Of a stretch of DNA of 64,000 nucleotides, positions 8,968-16,534 are shown piece after piece. The position numbers and the translations under genes are program-made. Position 1 is the first letter of the stretch. Each line of letters opens with the position of its first letter. The notes beneath the pieces are model-generated. The model saw only the letters and a list, made by a program, of their open reading frames with translations, did no database searches and was not told the origin of the DNA. Source of the stretch: Candidatus Solirubrobacter pratensis (GTDB lineage: Bacteria; Actinomycetota; Thermoleophilia; Solirubrobacterales; Solirubrobacteraceae); contig NZ_KE384481.1 of assembly GCF_000425945.1 (NCBI RefSeq), forward strand, positions 621,997 to 685,996, written 5' to 3'.

Positions 8968-10389
8968 GTGACGACGCCGGAGTTCGTATCCGCAGACCCC
9001 GATTCCCACGCCGCGCTGCGCGCGGCGACCGCCGCCGTGGTGGAGGCGCTCGCGCGCACCGCCTCGCTGCCCGGGCCGCGCACGCCGCTGCTGCCCGCCG
9101 AGCTCGCGGCGCTCGCCGACGCGCTCGATCCCTGCCCCGACGAGGGCGCGCCGCTCGAGCGCGTGCTCCAGGACGTCGACGGCGTGCTCGCCGGCGGCAT
9201 CCGCGTGCCCGACGCGGGCTACGTCGCGCATCTGCATCCGCCGCCGCTGATCGCCGCCGCCGCGAGCGAGCTCGCGGTCGCGGTCACCAACCAGTCGCAG
9301 GACGCGTTCGACGGCTCGCCGGCCGGCACGTACGTCGAGGACCGGCTGGTGCGCTGGCTCGCGCGCCTGCACGGGCTCGGCGCCGAAGGCTCGGGCGTGA
9401 TGACGATGGGCGGGACCGCGTCCAACCTGCTCGGCCTGCTGCTCGCGCGCGACCGCGCCGGCGAGCACGTGCGGCGCGACGGCCTGCCGCCCGATCACCG
9501 CACGTGGCGGATCGTGGCGTCGGACTCCTCGCATGACAGCGTGCGGCGCTCGGCCGCGCTGCTCGGGCTCGGGCTCAACGCGGTCGCGGAGGTCGAGACC
9601 GACGCGCGCGGGGCGATGGACGTCGCGGCGCTCGACGCGCGCCTGGAGGAGCTGCGGGCCGCGGGCCTGCGGCCGATCGCGTTCGTGGGGACGGCCGGCA
9701 CGACCGATCTCGGCGCCATCGATCCGCTCGAGGCGCTGGCGGACCGCGCGCAAAAGCTCGGCGCGTGGCTGCACGTCGACGCCGCCGTCGGGTCAGGCCT
9801 GACGCTCTCGCCCGCGCTGCGCGGGCGCCTGCGCGGCATCGAGCGCGCGGACTCGGTGACGTGCGACCTGCACAAGCTGTGGTGGCAGCCGTTCCCGGCC
9901 AGCGCGCTGCTGGTCCCGGGCGTCGAGCGCCTGCGCGCGGTCCACCACGCGAGCGTCTATCTCAACCGGCCCGAGGACGAGGCCGAGGGGCAGCTCAACC
10001 TCGTCGGCCGCTCGCTCGACACCTCGCGCCGCTTCGACGCGCTGAAGGTCCTGATCGCTCTGCGCGCGACCGGCCGGCGGCGGCTCGCCGAGCTCGTGGA
10101 GCGCTGCGTCGGGCTGGCCGCGCACGGCGCCGCCGCGGTGCGCGCGCGGCCCGCGCTCGAGCTCGTCGCCGAGCCCTCGACGGTGATGGTGTGCTTCCGC
10201 ATCCGCGGCGAGGACGCGCTCAACACGCGCGTGCAGCGGGAGCTGTTCGCCTCCGGCGAGGCGGTGCTCGGCCGCACCCGCGTGCGCGGCGCCGTCGTAC
10301 TCAAGCTCACGCTCGTGAACCCGCTGATCGAGCCGGCGCAGATCGACGCGCTGCTCGACCGCGTGGTCAGCGCTTCAGCGGCTGTGTGA
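8968..10389 (+). CDS. PLP-dependent decarboxylase (group II, aromatic/diaminobutyrate type)
   Basis: Pyridoxal-phosphate amino-acid decarboxylase, about 473 aa. Seen: MTMGGTASNLLGLLLARD (phosphate-binding region), the DSSHDSVRRSAALLGLG segment, the LHVDAAVGSG region that binds the pyridine nitrogen, and DLHKLWWQPF with the Schiff-base lysine. The family includes aromatic-L-amino-acid, glutamate and 2,4-diaminobutyrate decarboxylases; the substrate cannot be told. I start at GTG 8968 (VTTPEFVSADPDSHAALR). The open frame extends to 8884, but those residues are Arg/Ala-rich noise. Confidence 0.87.
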   Translation: MTTPEFVSADPDSHAALRAATAAVVEALARTASLPGPRTPLLPAELAALADALDPCPDEGAPLERVLQDVDGVLAGGIRVPDAGYVAHLHPPPLIAAAASELAVAVTNQSQDAFDGSPAGTYVEDRLVRWLARLHGLGAEGSGVMTMGGTASNLLGLLLARDRAGEHVRRDGLPPDHRTWRIVASDSSHDSVRRSAALLGLGLNAVAEVETDARGAMDVAALDARLEELRAAGLRPIAFVGTAGTTDLGAIDPLEALADRAQKLGAWLHVDAAVGSGLTLSPALRGRLRGIERADSVTCDLHKLWWQPFPASALLVPGVERLRAVHHASVYLNRPEDEAEGQLNLVGRSLDTSRRFDALKVLIALRATGRRRLAELVERCVGLAAHGAAAVRARPALELVAEPSTVMVCFRIRGEDALNTRVQRELFASGEAVLGRTRVRGAVVLKLTLVNPLIEPAQIDALLDRVVSASAAV

Positions 10390-10570
10390 AGGCGCGCGAG
10401 CGGCCGTCGGGGCCGCTCACGCTCCCGACGATCCGCGCGCTCGCCACCTTGCGCCGCGCGGGAAGCTCGCGCGGCCGTGACGGTCGAGCTTCGGCGCGCC
10501 GATCACCGTCAGCTTCGGCGCGGCCGGCTTCGGGGTGACGGTGATCGCGACCGTGACGAGGTTGGAGAGC
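10367..10570 (-). pseudogene. C-terminal fragment of a secreted Ig/propeller-type protein, frameshifted
   Basis: On the minus strand, one frame reads TVTPKPAAPKLTVIGAPKLD followed by RHGRASF. After a one-base shift it continues as PARRKVASARIVGSVSGPDG, then RSRAFTQPLKR and a stop. The pattern of basic residues before a final beta-strand resembles the C-terminal tail of the neighbouring PD40 protein (VRGTVKGEDGRKRSVRIPV). It looks like the decayed end of a related gene whose front is lost. The last 23 bases overlap the decarboxylase end. Confidence 0.4.
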
Positions 10571-10603
10571 CTAAGTGATCAGCGCGTGTGCGTCCATTGA
10601 TCC

Positions 10604-11821
10604 TCACGCGATGGTCACCGGGATCCGGACCGAGCGCTTGCGGCCGTCCTCGCCCTTCACCGTCCCACGCACCCAGGCGCGCACGAGGCGCCGCCGCTCG
10701 GGCGCGCGCATGCGCAGCCGCATGACCGCCCGTGCGCGCAGCCTGCGCGAGAGCGGGCGGCCGTCGATCGTCCTGCCGCCGTGCAGCTTCACCACGAGGC
10801 GCAGCGAGACGGTGCAGTCGGCGTCGCAGCGCACGAGCAGCCAGCCGCGGCCTTTGCCGTCCAGGCGCGGCGTGGAGAGCGCGCTGAGGTACGGCGCGCG
10901 CGGCGGCGGCGGCGCGACGACGGGAACCGGGAGACGATTCACCGCGCCGGGCGGCGCGCTCGCCGGATCGGCCGGCGGCGGCGCGCCCCCGGAGCGGCAG
11001 CTGGTCGTGACGCCGGCCACGCACGGTTGCCAATCGGGCTCGGCCAGCACCGTCTGGCCGTCCGCGGGAAGGAGGACCGCACGCGTCGCGCCGCCGTCCA
11101 CCGCGCTCACGCGCACGCCGCCGGCGAACGCGTAGACGAGCTCGCGGCCGTCGGGCGCCCAGTCGGGCTGGTCGCCGCCGGTGCGCGTGAGATCGAACGG
11201 GTCGCCGTCGCCGCCGGCGGGCGCTATGCGCAGCCGGGCGCCGTCGCGGTAGGCGATCCGCGCCGAGTCGGGCGACCAGGCGGGTTCGCCGAGGTCGGGC
11301 CCCGTCGCGAACGCGCGGTCGCCTGCGCCGTCGAGCCCGATCGTGCGCAGCATGCCCGACGTGCCGTAGGCCAGGCGCTCGCCGTCGGGCGACCAGCTGA
11401 GCCAGCTCAGCTGGCCGGAGAACGGGATCGGCAGCGGCTCCGCAGCGGTCCCGTCGAGGCGCATCGTGACCGCCTGCGACCCGCGCAGCAGCGCCAGCCG
11501 CGCGCCGTCGGGCGCCCACGTCGGGCCGGCCGCGCCCGGCTCGTCGAGCACGGTGCGGGCGGCGCCGGTGGCGAGCTCGAGCACCAGCACGCGCTGCCCG
11601 TCGACGACCGCGATGAGGTTGCCGTCCGGCGACCAGCCGGGGCTCGAGAGCCGCTGCCCGGAGAGGATCGTCCGCACGCCGCCGCCGTCGGAGTTGAACG
11701 TCACCAGCCGGTCCCCCGAGGGCGTGCGGACGATCGCGATCAGCTGCCCGTCGGTGGCGGCGTCCGCGGGCGCGCACAGCAATGCGAGCGCGCAGCAGAG
11801 CGCGCCGATGACCCGCGGCAT
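10604..11821 (-). CDS. secreted TolB-like PD40 beta-propeller protein
   Basis: 405 aa. A signal peptide (MPRVIGALCCALALLCAPADA) is followed by repeated PD40/WD40-like blades with the motifs PGWSPDGNLIAVVDG, PTWAPDGARLALLRG, LSWSPDGERLAYG, PAWSPDSARIAYRDG and PDWAPDGRELVYAF. Such propellers usually bind proteins or sugars outside the cell. After a Pro-rich linker (about 285-305) the last 100 residues are Arg-rich, with a Cys pair (CDADC) and probably another beta domain. No enzyme motif is seen. It follows the decayed fragment at 10367-10570. Confidence 0.8.
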   Translation of the reverse strand: MPRVIGALCCALALLCAPADAATDGQLIAIVRTPSGDRLVTFNSDGGGVRTILSGQRLSSPGWSPDGNLIAVVDGQRVLVLELATGAARTVLDEPGAAGPTWAPDGARLALLRGSQAVTMRLDGTAAEPLPIPFSGQLSWLSWSPDGERLAYGTSGMLRTIGLDGAGDRAFATGPDLGEPAWSPDSARIAYRDGARLRIAPAGGDGDPFDLTRTGGDQPDWAPDGRELVYAFAGGVRVSAVDGGATRAVLLPADGQTVLAEPDWQPCVAGVTTSCRSGGAPPPADPASAPPGAVNRLPVPVVAPPPPRAPYLSALSTPRLDGKGRGWLLVRCDADCTVSLRLVVKLHGGRTIDGRPLSRRLRARAVMRLRMRAPERRRLVRAWVRGTVKGEDGRKRSVRIPVTIA

Positions 11822-11876
11822 GGCGCGGAATTAGATCCCGTCGCGCCGGCCGGCGCAACGAGGACTGGACGTTCGG

Positions 11877-12830
11877 CTATGGGTTGTGGGCCGACTCGCT
11901 GCGCGCGAGCACCGCGGTCGCCGCACTCGACGGATCCAGGCGGCGCGCGACGACCTCGTCGAGCAGCTCCTGGATCTCCGGATCCTGCTCCAGCGATGCC
12001 TCCAGCGCGCGCCGCATCCGCATCGTCGCGATGCCGAGCACCTCGCTCAACAGGTTGCGCCGGCGGCGCTCGGACAGCGTGCCCTCCGCCTCCACGTATG
12101 CGCGGTGCTCGGCGAGCTTGGCCGCCAGCTCCTCCACGCCCTCGCCGCGGGCCGCCTCGGTCTTGACGATCGGCACGCGCCACCCGTGCTGCGGCGCGAG
12201 CGAGAGCACGCCGCGGATCTCACGCACCATCGTGTCGGTCAGCGGATGGTCGGCCTTGTTGACGACGATCACGTCCGGGATCTCCATCACCCCGGCCTTG
12301 AGCGCCTGGATCGAGTCCCCGGAGCCGGGGATGAGGACGAGCACGACGCTGTCGGCGTGATCGATCACGTCGACCTCGGCCTGGCCGACGCCGACCGTCT
12401 CCAGGAACACGTCGTCCTTGCCGGCGGCGTCCATCAGCAGCGCGGTCTGCAGCGCCGCCTCGGCGAGCCCGCCGAGCGCGCCGCGCGTCGCCATCGAGCG
12501 GATGAACACGCCGGGATCGAGGAAGTGCTCGGAGAGCCGGATCCGATCGCCGAGCAGCGCGCCGCCGCGGAACGGCGAGGACGGGTCGATCGAGAGCACG
12601 GCGACCTGGCGGTCCAGCGCGCGCTGGTGGCGGATCAGCGCGCCGATCAGCGTCGACTTGCCCGCGCCGGGCGGCCCGGTGAAGCCGACGACGGCAGCCT
12701 TCCCGGTCCGTGGGTAGACCTCCTTCACGAGCGCCCAGCCCTCGGGGTCGTCGTCCTCGACGAGCGAGATCCCCCGCGCGAGGGCACGCTTGTCGCCCGC
12801 CAGGAGGCGCTCGGCCAGGGAGTCCGCCAT
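11877..12830 (-). CDS. meaB: methylmalonyl-CoA mutase-associated GTPase MeaB/ArgK
   Basis: G3E-type P-loop GTPase (317 aa) that gates cobalamin loading and protects methylmalonyl-CoA mutase. Seen: Walker A GPPGAGKSTLIGAL, switch region SIDPSSPFRGGALLGDRIR, FLETVGVGQAEVDV with the G3 region, and base-recognition VNKAD. The C-terminal arm is the dimerisation region. A TATCCT box ends ten bases before the ATG, sharing a 36-base divergent gap with the acyltransferase gene. The mutase itself is not in the window; the function fits propionyl-CoA handling from odd-chain or branched substrates. Confidence 0.95.
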   Translation of the reverse strand: MADSLAERLLAGDKRALARGISLVEDDDPEGWALVKEVYPRTGKAAVVGFTGPPGAGKSTLIGALIRHQRALDRQVAVLSIDPSSPFRGGALLGDRIRLSEHFLDPGVFIRSMATRGALGGLAEAALQTALLMDAAGKDDVFLETVGVGQAEVDVIDHADSVVLVLIPGSGDSIQALKAGVMEIPDVIVVNKADHPLTDTMVREIRGVLSLAPQHGWRVPIVKTEAARGEGVEELAAKLAEHRAYVEAEGTLSERRRRNLLSEVLGIATMRMRRALEASLEQDPEIQELLDEVVARRLDPSSAATAVLARSESAHNP

Positions 12831-12866
12831 GAAGGCGAGCAGGATAGGCGACTAGCATCGGGCGGG

Positions 12867-13532
12867 ATGGCGACGGTGACCCGTCCCGCCCCGCCGCCTG
12901 TCCACGGCGTCCCCGAGCCCCTCCACGGCGGCCCGCTCGCGCTGCTGCGGTTCATGCGCCGCAACGGGATGCTGAACACGAAGTACGCGCGGCTGCTGGT
13001 GCGCTGGGCGTGGCTGAAGCTGCGCTGGGGCAGGCGCCTGCAGACCGACGGCATCTGCTTCGTCGGCCCGGGCGTCAAGCTCGAGCTCGGCCGCGAGGCG
13101 GTGCTGCGGCTCGGGCGCTGGTCGTGGATCGGCCACGGGACGAAGATCCGCGTCCACGAGGGCGAGTGCGAGATCGGCGCGAAGACGGTGCTCGGGCAGG
13201 AGTGCACGATCTCGGCCTTCCAGCACATCTCGATCGGCCGCGAGTGCATCGTCGCCGACCGCGTGATGCTGATCGACTTCGACCACGGCGTCGTCGAGGT
13301 CGAGCGCCCGATCCGCCACCAGGGGATCTACAAGCGCGACGTCGACGTCGGCAGCAACTGCTGGGTCGGCTACGGCGCCTGCATCCTGCGCGGCGCGCAG
13401 GTCGGCGACAACGTCGTGATCGGCTCCAACACCGTCGTGACCAAGGACGTGCCGTCCAACGCCGTGGTCGCCGGCTCACCCGCGCGCGTTCTGCGCATGC
13501 GCGAGGAGCCGGCGACGCTGCGGTGGTCTTAG
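12867..13532 (+). CDS. left-handed beta-helix (hexapeptide) acyltransferase
   Basis: 221 aa. The C-terminal two thirds show hexapeptide repeats (VGPGVKLELG, IGAKTVLGQECTIS, VGSNCWVGYGACILRG, VGDNVVIGSNTVVTKDVPSN, VVAGSPARVLR), typical of the maltose/galactoside O-acetyltransferase group. These trimers acetylate sugars or antibiotics with acetyl-CoA. The N-terminal basic stretch (RFMRRNGMLNTKYARLLVRW) is amphipathic and may touch membrane. The acceptor is unknown; capsule or cell-wall sugar is a guess. A TAGCAT box lies eight bases before the ATG. It ends four bases into the convergent lytic gene. Confidence 0.85.
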   Translation: MATVTRPAPPPVHGVPEPLHGGPLALLRFMRRNGMLNTKYARLLVRWAWLKLRWGRRLQTDGICFVGPGVKLELGREAVLRLGRWSWIGHGTKIRVHEGECEIGAKTVLGQECTISAFQHISIGRECIVADRVMLIDFDHGVVEVERPIRHQGIYKRDVDVGSNCWVGYGACILRGAQVGDNVVIGSNTVVTKDVPSNAVVAGSPARVLRMREEPATLRWS

Positions 13533-14191
13533 GCTCCGCAGACCGGCCAGGGGGCCGTGCCGCGGGCGGCGTAGAGCTTGGCCGCCATCGCGTCCTGCGT
13601 GGCCTCGTCGGCCTTCGCGGGATCGCCGGTGCCGCCGAGCGAGCGCCAGGTGGAGCGCGTGAACTGGTACTTGCCGCGGTAGTGACCGTCGCGCGAGACG
13701 GCGGTCGGGTCGCCGCCGGACTCGCACTGGGCGATCTTGGCGAGCGCCGAGGCGGCGTCGCCCGAAGCCGGCGCGGTGCCGGCGGAGTCGAGCGAGCGCG
13801 AGCCGTCCTGCGTGCCGCCGAGGCCGAGCGCCGCGATCGTGGCGGCGCCGGCGACGCCGTCGGCCTGCAGGCCGTGCGCGCGCTGGAAGCGCTTGAGCGC
13901 CCGGCGCGTCTGCGGGCCCGCGATGCCGTCGGCGGCGACACCGAGCGCGCTTTGGATCTGGGCGACGGTGGCGGTCGTCGCCGCGGCCGGCGTGGACGCC
14001 GTCGCGCCGCCGCTCTGGTCTTGCGCGAGCGCGCCGCCCGCGGCGATCGTCAGCGAGGCGAGTAGGACCCCGGCGCCCGTGCGGCCGGACCAGCGTCTGC
14101 GACGAGCGCGGTTGGCCGCGAAGCGGCGTGCCCGCGAGGCGCGCAGCGACTCGAGCCATGGGGCATGGGACGACAGATCGGTTGATGGCAC
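13529..14191 (-). CDS. secreted peptidoglycan-binding, Rpf-like transglycosylase
   Basis: 220 aa. A basic N-terminus and a membrane segment (GAGVLLASLTIAAGGALA) export it. Residues about 75-122 are a PG_binding_1 domain (IQSALGVAADGIAGPQT, ALKRFQRAHGLQADGVAG). The last 70 residues form a resuscitation-promoting-factor-like lytic domain with the catalytic Glu in IAQCESGGDP, then YRGKYQFTRSTWRSLGG and a closing Cys (PWPVCGA). It should cut glycan strands during growth or resuscitation. The GTG start has AAAGGGAG upstream. A ydaO/yuaA riboswitch occupies its leader, so expression should respond to cyclic di-AMP. Confidence 0.9.
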   Translation of the reverse strand: MPSTDLSSHAPWLESLRASRARRFAANRARRRRWSGRTGAGVLLASLTIAAGGALAQDQSGGATASTPAAATTATVAQIQSALGVAADGIAGPQTRRALKRFQRAHGLQADGVAGAATIAALGLGGTQDGSRSLDSAGTAPASGDAASALAKIAQCESGGDPTAVSRDGHYRGKYQFTRSTWRSLGGTGDPAKADEATQDAMAAKLYAARGTAPWPVCGA

Positions 14192-14215
14192 AGCGTGGAG
14201 CTCCCTTTGGTCTCA

Positions 14216-14371
14216 TCACGCCTACGGGGTTAGCTGTCGGGCTCGCGCGATGACCTGCGCTACGCCGTCGCATGACGGCGATTCGCCCCCGGAGCCTTGA
14301 CCATCGGCTCCTTTGGTTCCCCCGCTCCCCACCGCCTGAGCGGCGGGGACTCGGCTCTTTGAAGGCGCCGT
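14216..14371 (-). promoter_or_regulatory. ydaO/yuaA riboswitch (cyclic di-AMP sensor)
   Basis: Read on the minus strand, the leader shows the family's conserved blocks in order: GAGCCGAGTCCCCGCC, then GGGGAGCGGGGGAACC, GGGGGCGAATCGCC, and the hallmark 3' block GAGCCCGACAGCTAACCCCG followed by TAGGCGT. Terminal GGCGCC/GGCG pairing closes P1. It ends about 25 bases before the start of the lytic protein, with the ribosome site in between. This class binds c-di-AMP and in actinobacteria is known to sit before rpf-like cell-wall hydrolase genes, normally switching them off when ligand is bound. Confidence 0.9.
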
Positions 14372-14427
14372 ACCTTACACGCCCGCATCCCGGAACGATC
14401 GTCCGCGCCCCGGCCGGCGTTGAACCG

Positions 14428-15720
14428 TCACGGTTGGACGAAGGCCCACTTCGCCGGCCGCGGCGCGAGATTGCGCAGCTCAGGGGCGCCTTCTCCGGCC
14501 AGCGCGGCGAGGAACGCGGCGCGGTGTCCCTCGAAGCGCTCTCGCGGGTAATCGCCGGCGGTGCCGGCATCGATCAGGAAGGCCCAGTCGGAGCTCTGCA
14601 GGGCCAGCAGCTCGCGCAGCGCGCGCTCGGACGCGGCGCCGCCGAGCGCCGCCAGCTCGGCCGCGCGCTGGGCCCAGGCGAGCTCGCCGCTCCAGGTGCG
14701 CAGGTCGCGCCCATTGCCCCACGACGTCGGTGGCGGATCAGGCGCCGGGCGCGGGTCCTCGACGACCGGCGGCGCGAGCTCGACGCCGGCCGCGTCCGCC
14801 TGCTCGAGCACGGCGCGCAGGAACGTGACGCCCTCGTGCCAGTGGTGGCCGAACAGCTCGGTGTCGAAGGCGACGAGCGTGTCGCGCTGCAGGTGCCAGA
14901 GGAAGTCGCGCGCGTCGGCGGCGGCCTGCTCGGCCGCGCGATCGGGGTCATACGGCGTGCCGTCGACGGCCCATGCCTGGTGGGCGCGCGCGGTGAGGCG
15001 GCGGGTGTCGCGGTAGGCGCCGTGTGCCGGGTAGCCGTCCGGCGCCCACACGCGGTCGATCGCGGCGCGGTCGAGCGGGAGCAGCGCGATCCCCGCGGCG
15101 CTCAGCCGCGGCGCGTGGTCGTCGGGGCCCAGCACGTCGGTCCAGTCGACGCACGTGACATGGACGCCGGCCTCGGCGAGCAGCCGGTCCAGCCACGGCG
15201 CGTGCGCGCACTCGGGCAGCCAGAAGCCGCCGTCCCAGGTGCCGAAGCGCGTGCGGAACGCCTCCACGCCGGTCTCGACCTGCAGGCGCACGCCGGCGTC
15301 CGTCGCCAGGAGCGGGAGCACCGCGTGCGTCGCCGACGAGGTCCAGCTCACGTGCGGCGCGAACGCGTCCAGCAGGTCGCCGCGCCGCTCCAGCGCGGCA
15401 GCGGCCTGCGCGTACCGGGCGGCGGAGTACTCGAGCGCGGCGCTCGGCGCCTCGGCGAGATCGAGCGCGTGCGACGCGGGCCGGACGTCGCGCAGGAACG
15501 CGAGGCAGCGCTCCAGCACCCCGTCGGCCTCGAGCTGGTCGGCCAGCACGGGCGTGATCGAGAGCGTCATGCGCCCGGGCCGCTCGTCGAGCAGGTCCAG
15601 CAGCGGGAGGTAGCTCGTGGCGATCGCCTCCCACAGCCACTCCTCGCCGAACGGCCACGTGCCGAACCCCTCGACGTACGGCATGTGGGTGTGCAGGACG
15701 ATGGAGAGGCGGATGCTCAC
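14428..15720 (-). CDS. GH57 family glucan-acting enzyme (DUF1957/branching type)
   Basis: About 430 aa glycoside hydrolase family 57 protein. Seen: N-terminal LSIVLHTHMPYVEGFGTWPF (motif 1), GGFWLPECAHAPW, and VAFDTELFGHHWHEG with the predicted nucleophile Glu. The C-terminal helical region has the aromatic SSDWAFLIDAGTAGDY seen in GH57 alpha-1,4-glucan branching enzymes. Its GTG start overlaps the upstream methyltransferase stop (GTGA). The pair mirrors mycobacterial Rv3030/Rv3031, which work on methylglucose lipopolysaccharide; that parallel is from memory of those families. Confidence 0.87.
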   Translation of the reverse strand: MSIRLSIVLHTHMPYVEGFGTWPFGEEWLWEAIATSYLPLLDLLDERPGRMTLSITPVLADQLEADGVLERCLAFLRDVRPASHALDLAEAPSAALEYSAARYAQAAAALERRGDLLDAFAPHVSWTSSATHAVLPLLATDAGVRLQVETGVEAFRTRFGTWDGGFWLPECAHAPWLDRLLAEAGVHVTCVDWTDVLGPDDHAPRLSAAGIALLPLDRAAIDRVWAPDGYPAHGAYRDTRRLTARAHQAWAVDGTPYDPDRAAEQAAADARDFLWHLQRDTLVAFDTELFGHHWHEGVTFLRAVLEQADAAGVELAPPVVEDPRPAPDPPPTSWGNGRDLRTWSGELAWAQRAAELAALGGAASERALRELLALQSSDWAFLIDAGTAGDYPRERFEGHRAAFLAALAGEGAPELRNLAPRPAKWAFVQP

Positions 15721-16487
15721 GGGCGCAGCACCGCGAGCAGATCGAGCGAGCGGTCCAGGCTCCCGCGCCGCAGCGCGAAGTCGCTCGCCGCGATCGCCGG
15801 CGTGAAGCGGTCGTAGAACGGCTTGGTGAGGCGCAGCGCGGGATGGATGCGGTCCCACCCGAGGTGCCGGATCGCGACCTCGTGGGCGCGCAGCTTGCGG
15901 GCGTGGAAGAGACCGAGCAGGTCGACGCGGCCGAAGTGGCGCTCGCACAGGTCGCGGTACTCCTGCGGCCGGTACTCGTGCACGTGCCACGGGTTGCCCG
16001 AGCGCTCCGCGCCCTCGGGCGCGAGCGTCAGCACGTTCGGCGTCGAGACGTACGCGACCCCCTCCGGCCCGATCAGCGCCTTGATGCGCTCGAGCACCGC
16101 ACCGGCGTCCTGCACGTGCTCGAGCGTCTGCAGGAACACGACGCAGTCGACGTCGCCCTGCCACAGCTCGATCATGTTGCGCTCGAAGCGGACCGCGCCC
16201 GACGTGTACTTGGCGCGCGCGTGCTCGAACGCGTCCGGGTTGGCGTCCACCCCGACGACCGACGCGGCCGTGCGGCCGAGCTCGGCGCTGCCATAGCCCT
16301 CGCCGCAGGCGAGGTCGACGACGCGGCGCCCGTGCACGCGCTGGGCGATCCAGCGGTACACCGCGAGGTGGCGCTGGAACCAGTAGTTCTCCTCCGGCAC
16401 GTCGGGCAGCGTGCGCTCGCCGGTCAGGTGCAGCGGCGGGACGCCGGGCGGCTGGTCGCGCTGGACGTAGAGCTGGGTGCTCCCCAC
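15717..16487 (-). CDS. SAM-dependent methyltransferase
   Basis: Class I methyltransferase, about 256 aa. Motif I is VVDLACGEGYGSAELG and motif II VVGVDANPDAFEHAR; the post-motif region CVVFLQTLEHVQDAG is typical of sugar or small-molecule O-methyltransferases. The start is uncertain: the GTG at 16487 is preceded by TAAGCT seven bases upstream, fitting a leaderless start, and the open frame before it has no conservation signs. It is translationally coupled to the GH57 gene by a four-base overlap, which suggests both act on one glucan. Confidence 0.85.
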   Translation of the reverse strand: MGSTQLYVQRDQPPGVPPLHLTGERTLPDVPEENYWFQRHLAVYRWIAQRVHGRRVVDLACGEGYGSAELGRTAASVVGVDANPDAFEHARAKYTSGAVRFERNMIELWQGDVDCVVFLQTLEHVQDAGAVLERIKALIGPEGVAYVSTPNVLTLAPEGAERSGNPWHVHEYRPQEYRDLCERHFGRVDLLGLFHARKLRAHEVAIRHLGWDRIHPALRLTKPFYDRFTPAIAASDFALRRGSLDRSLDLLAVLRP

Positions 16488-16534
16488 GAGCGGGAGCTTA
16501 CGAGTCAGCCGATCCGCGGGCGGAGCCGGACACG

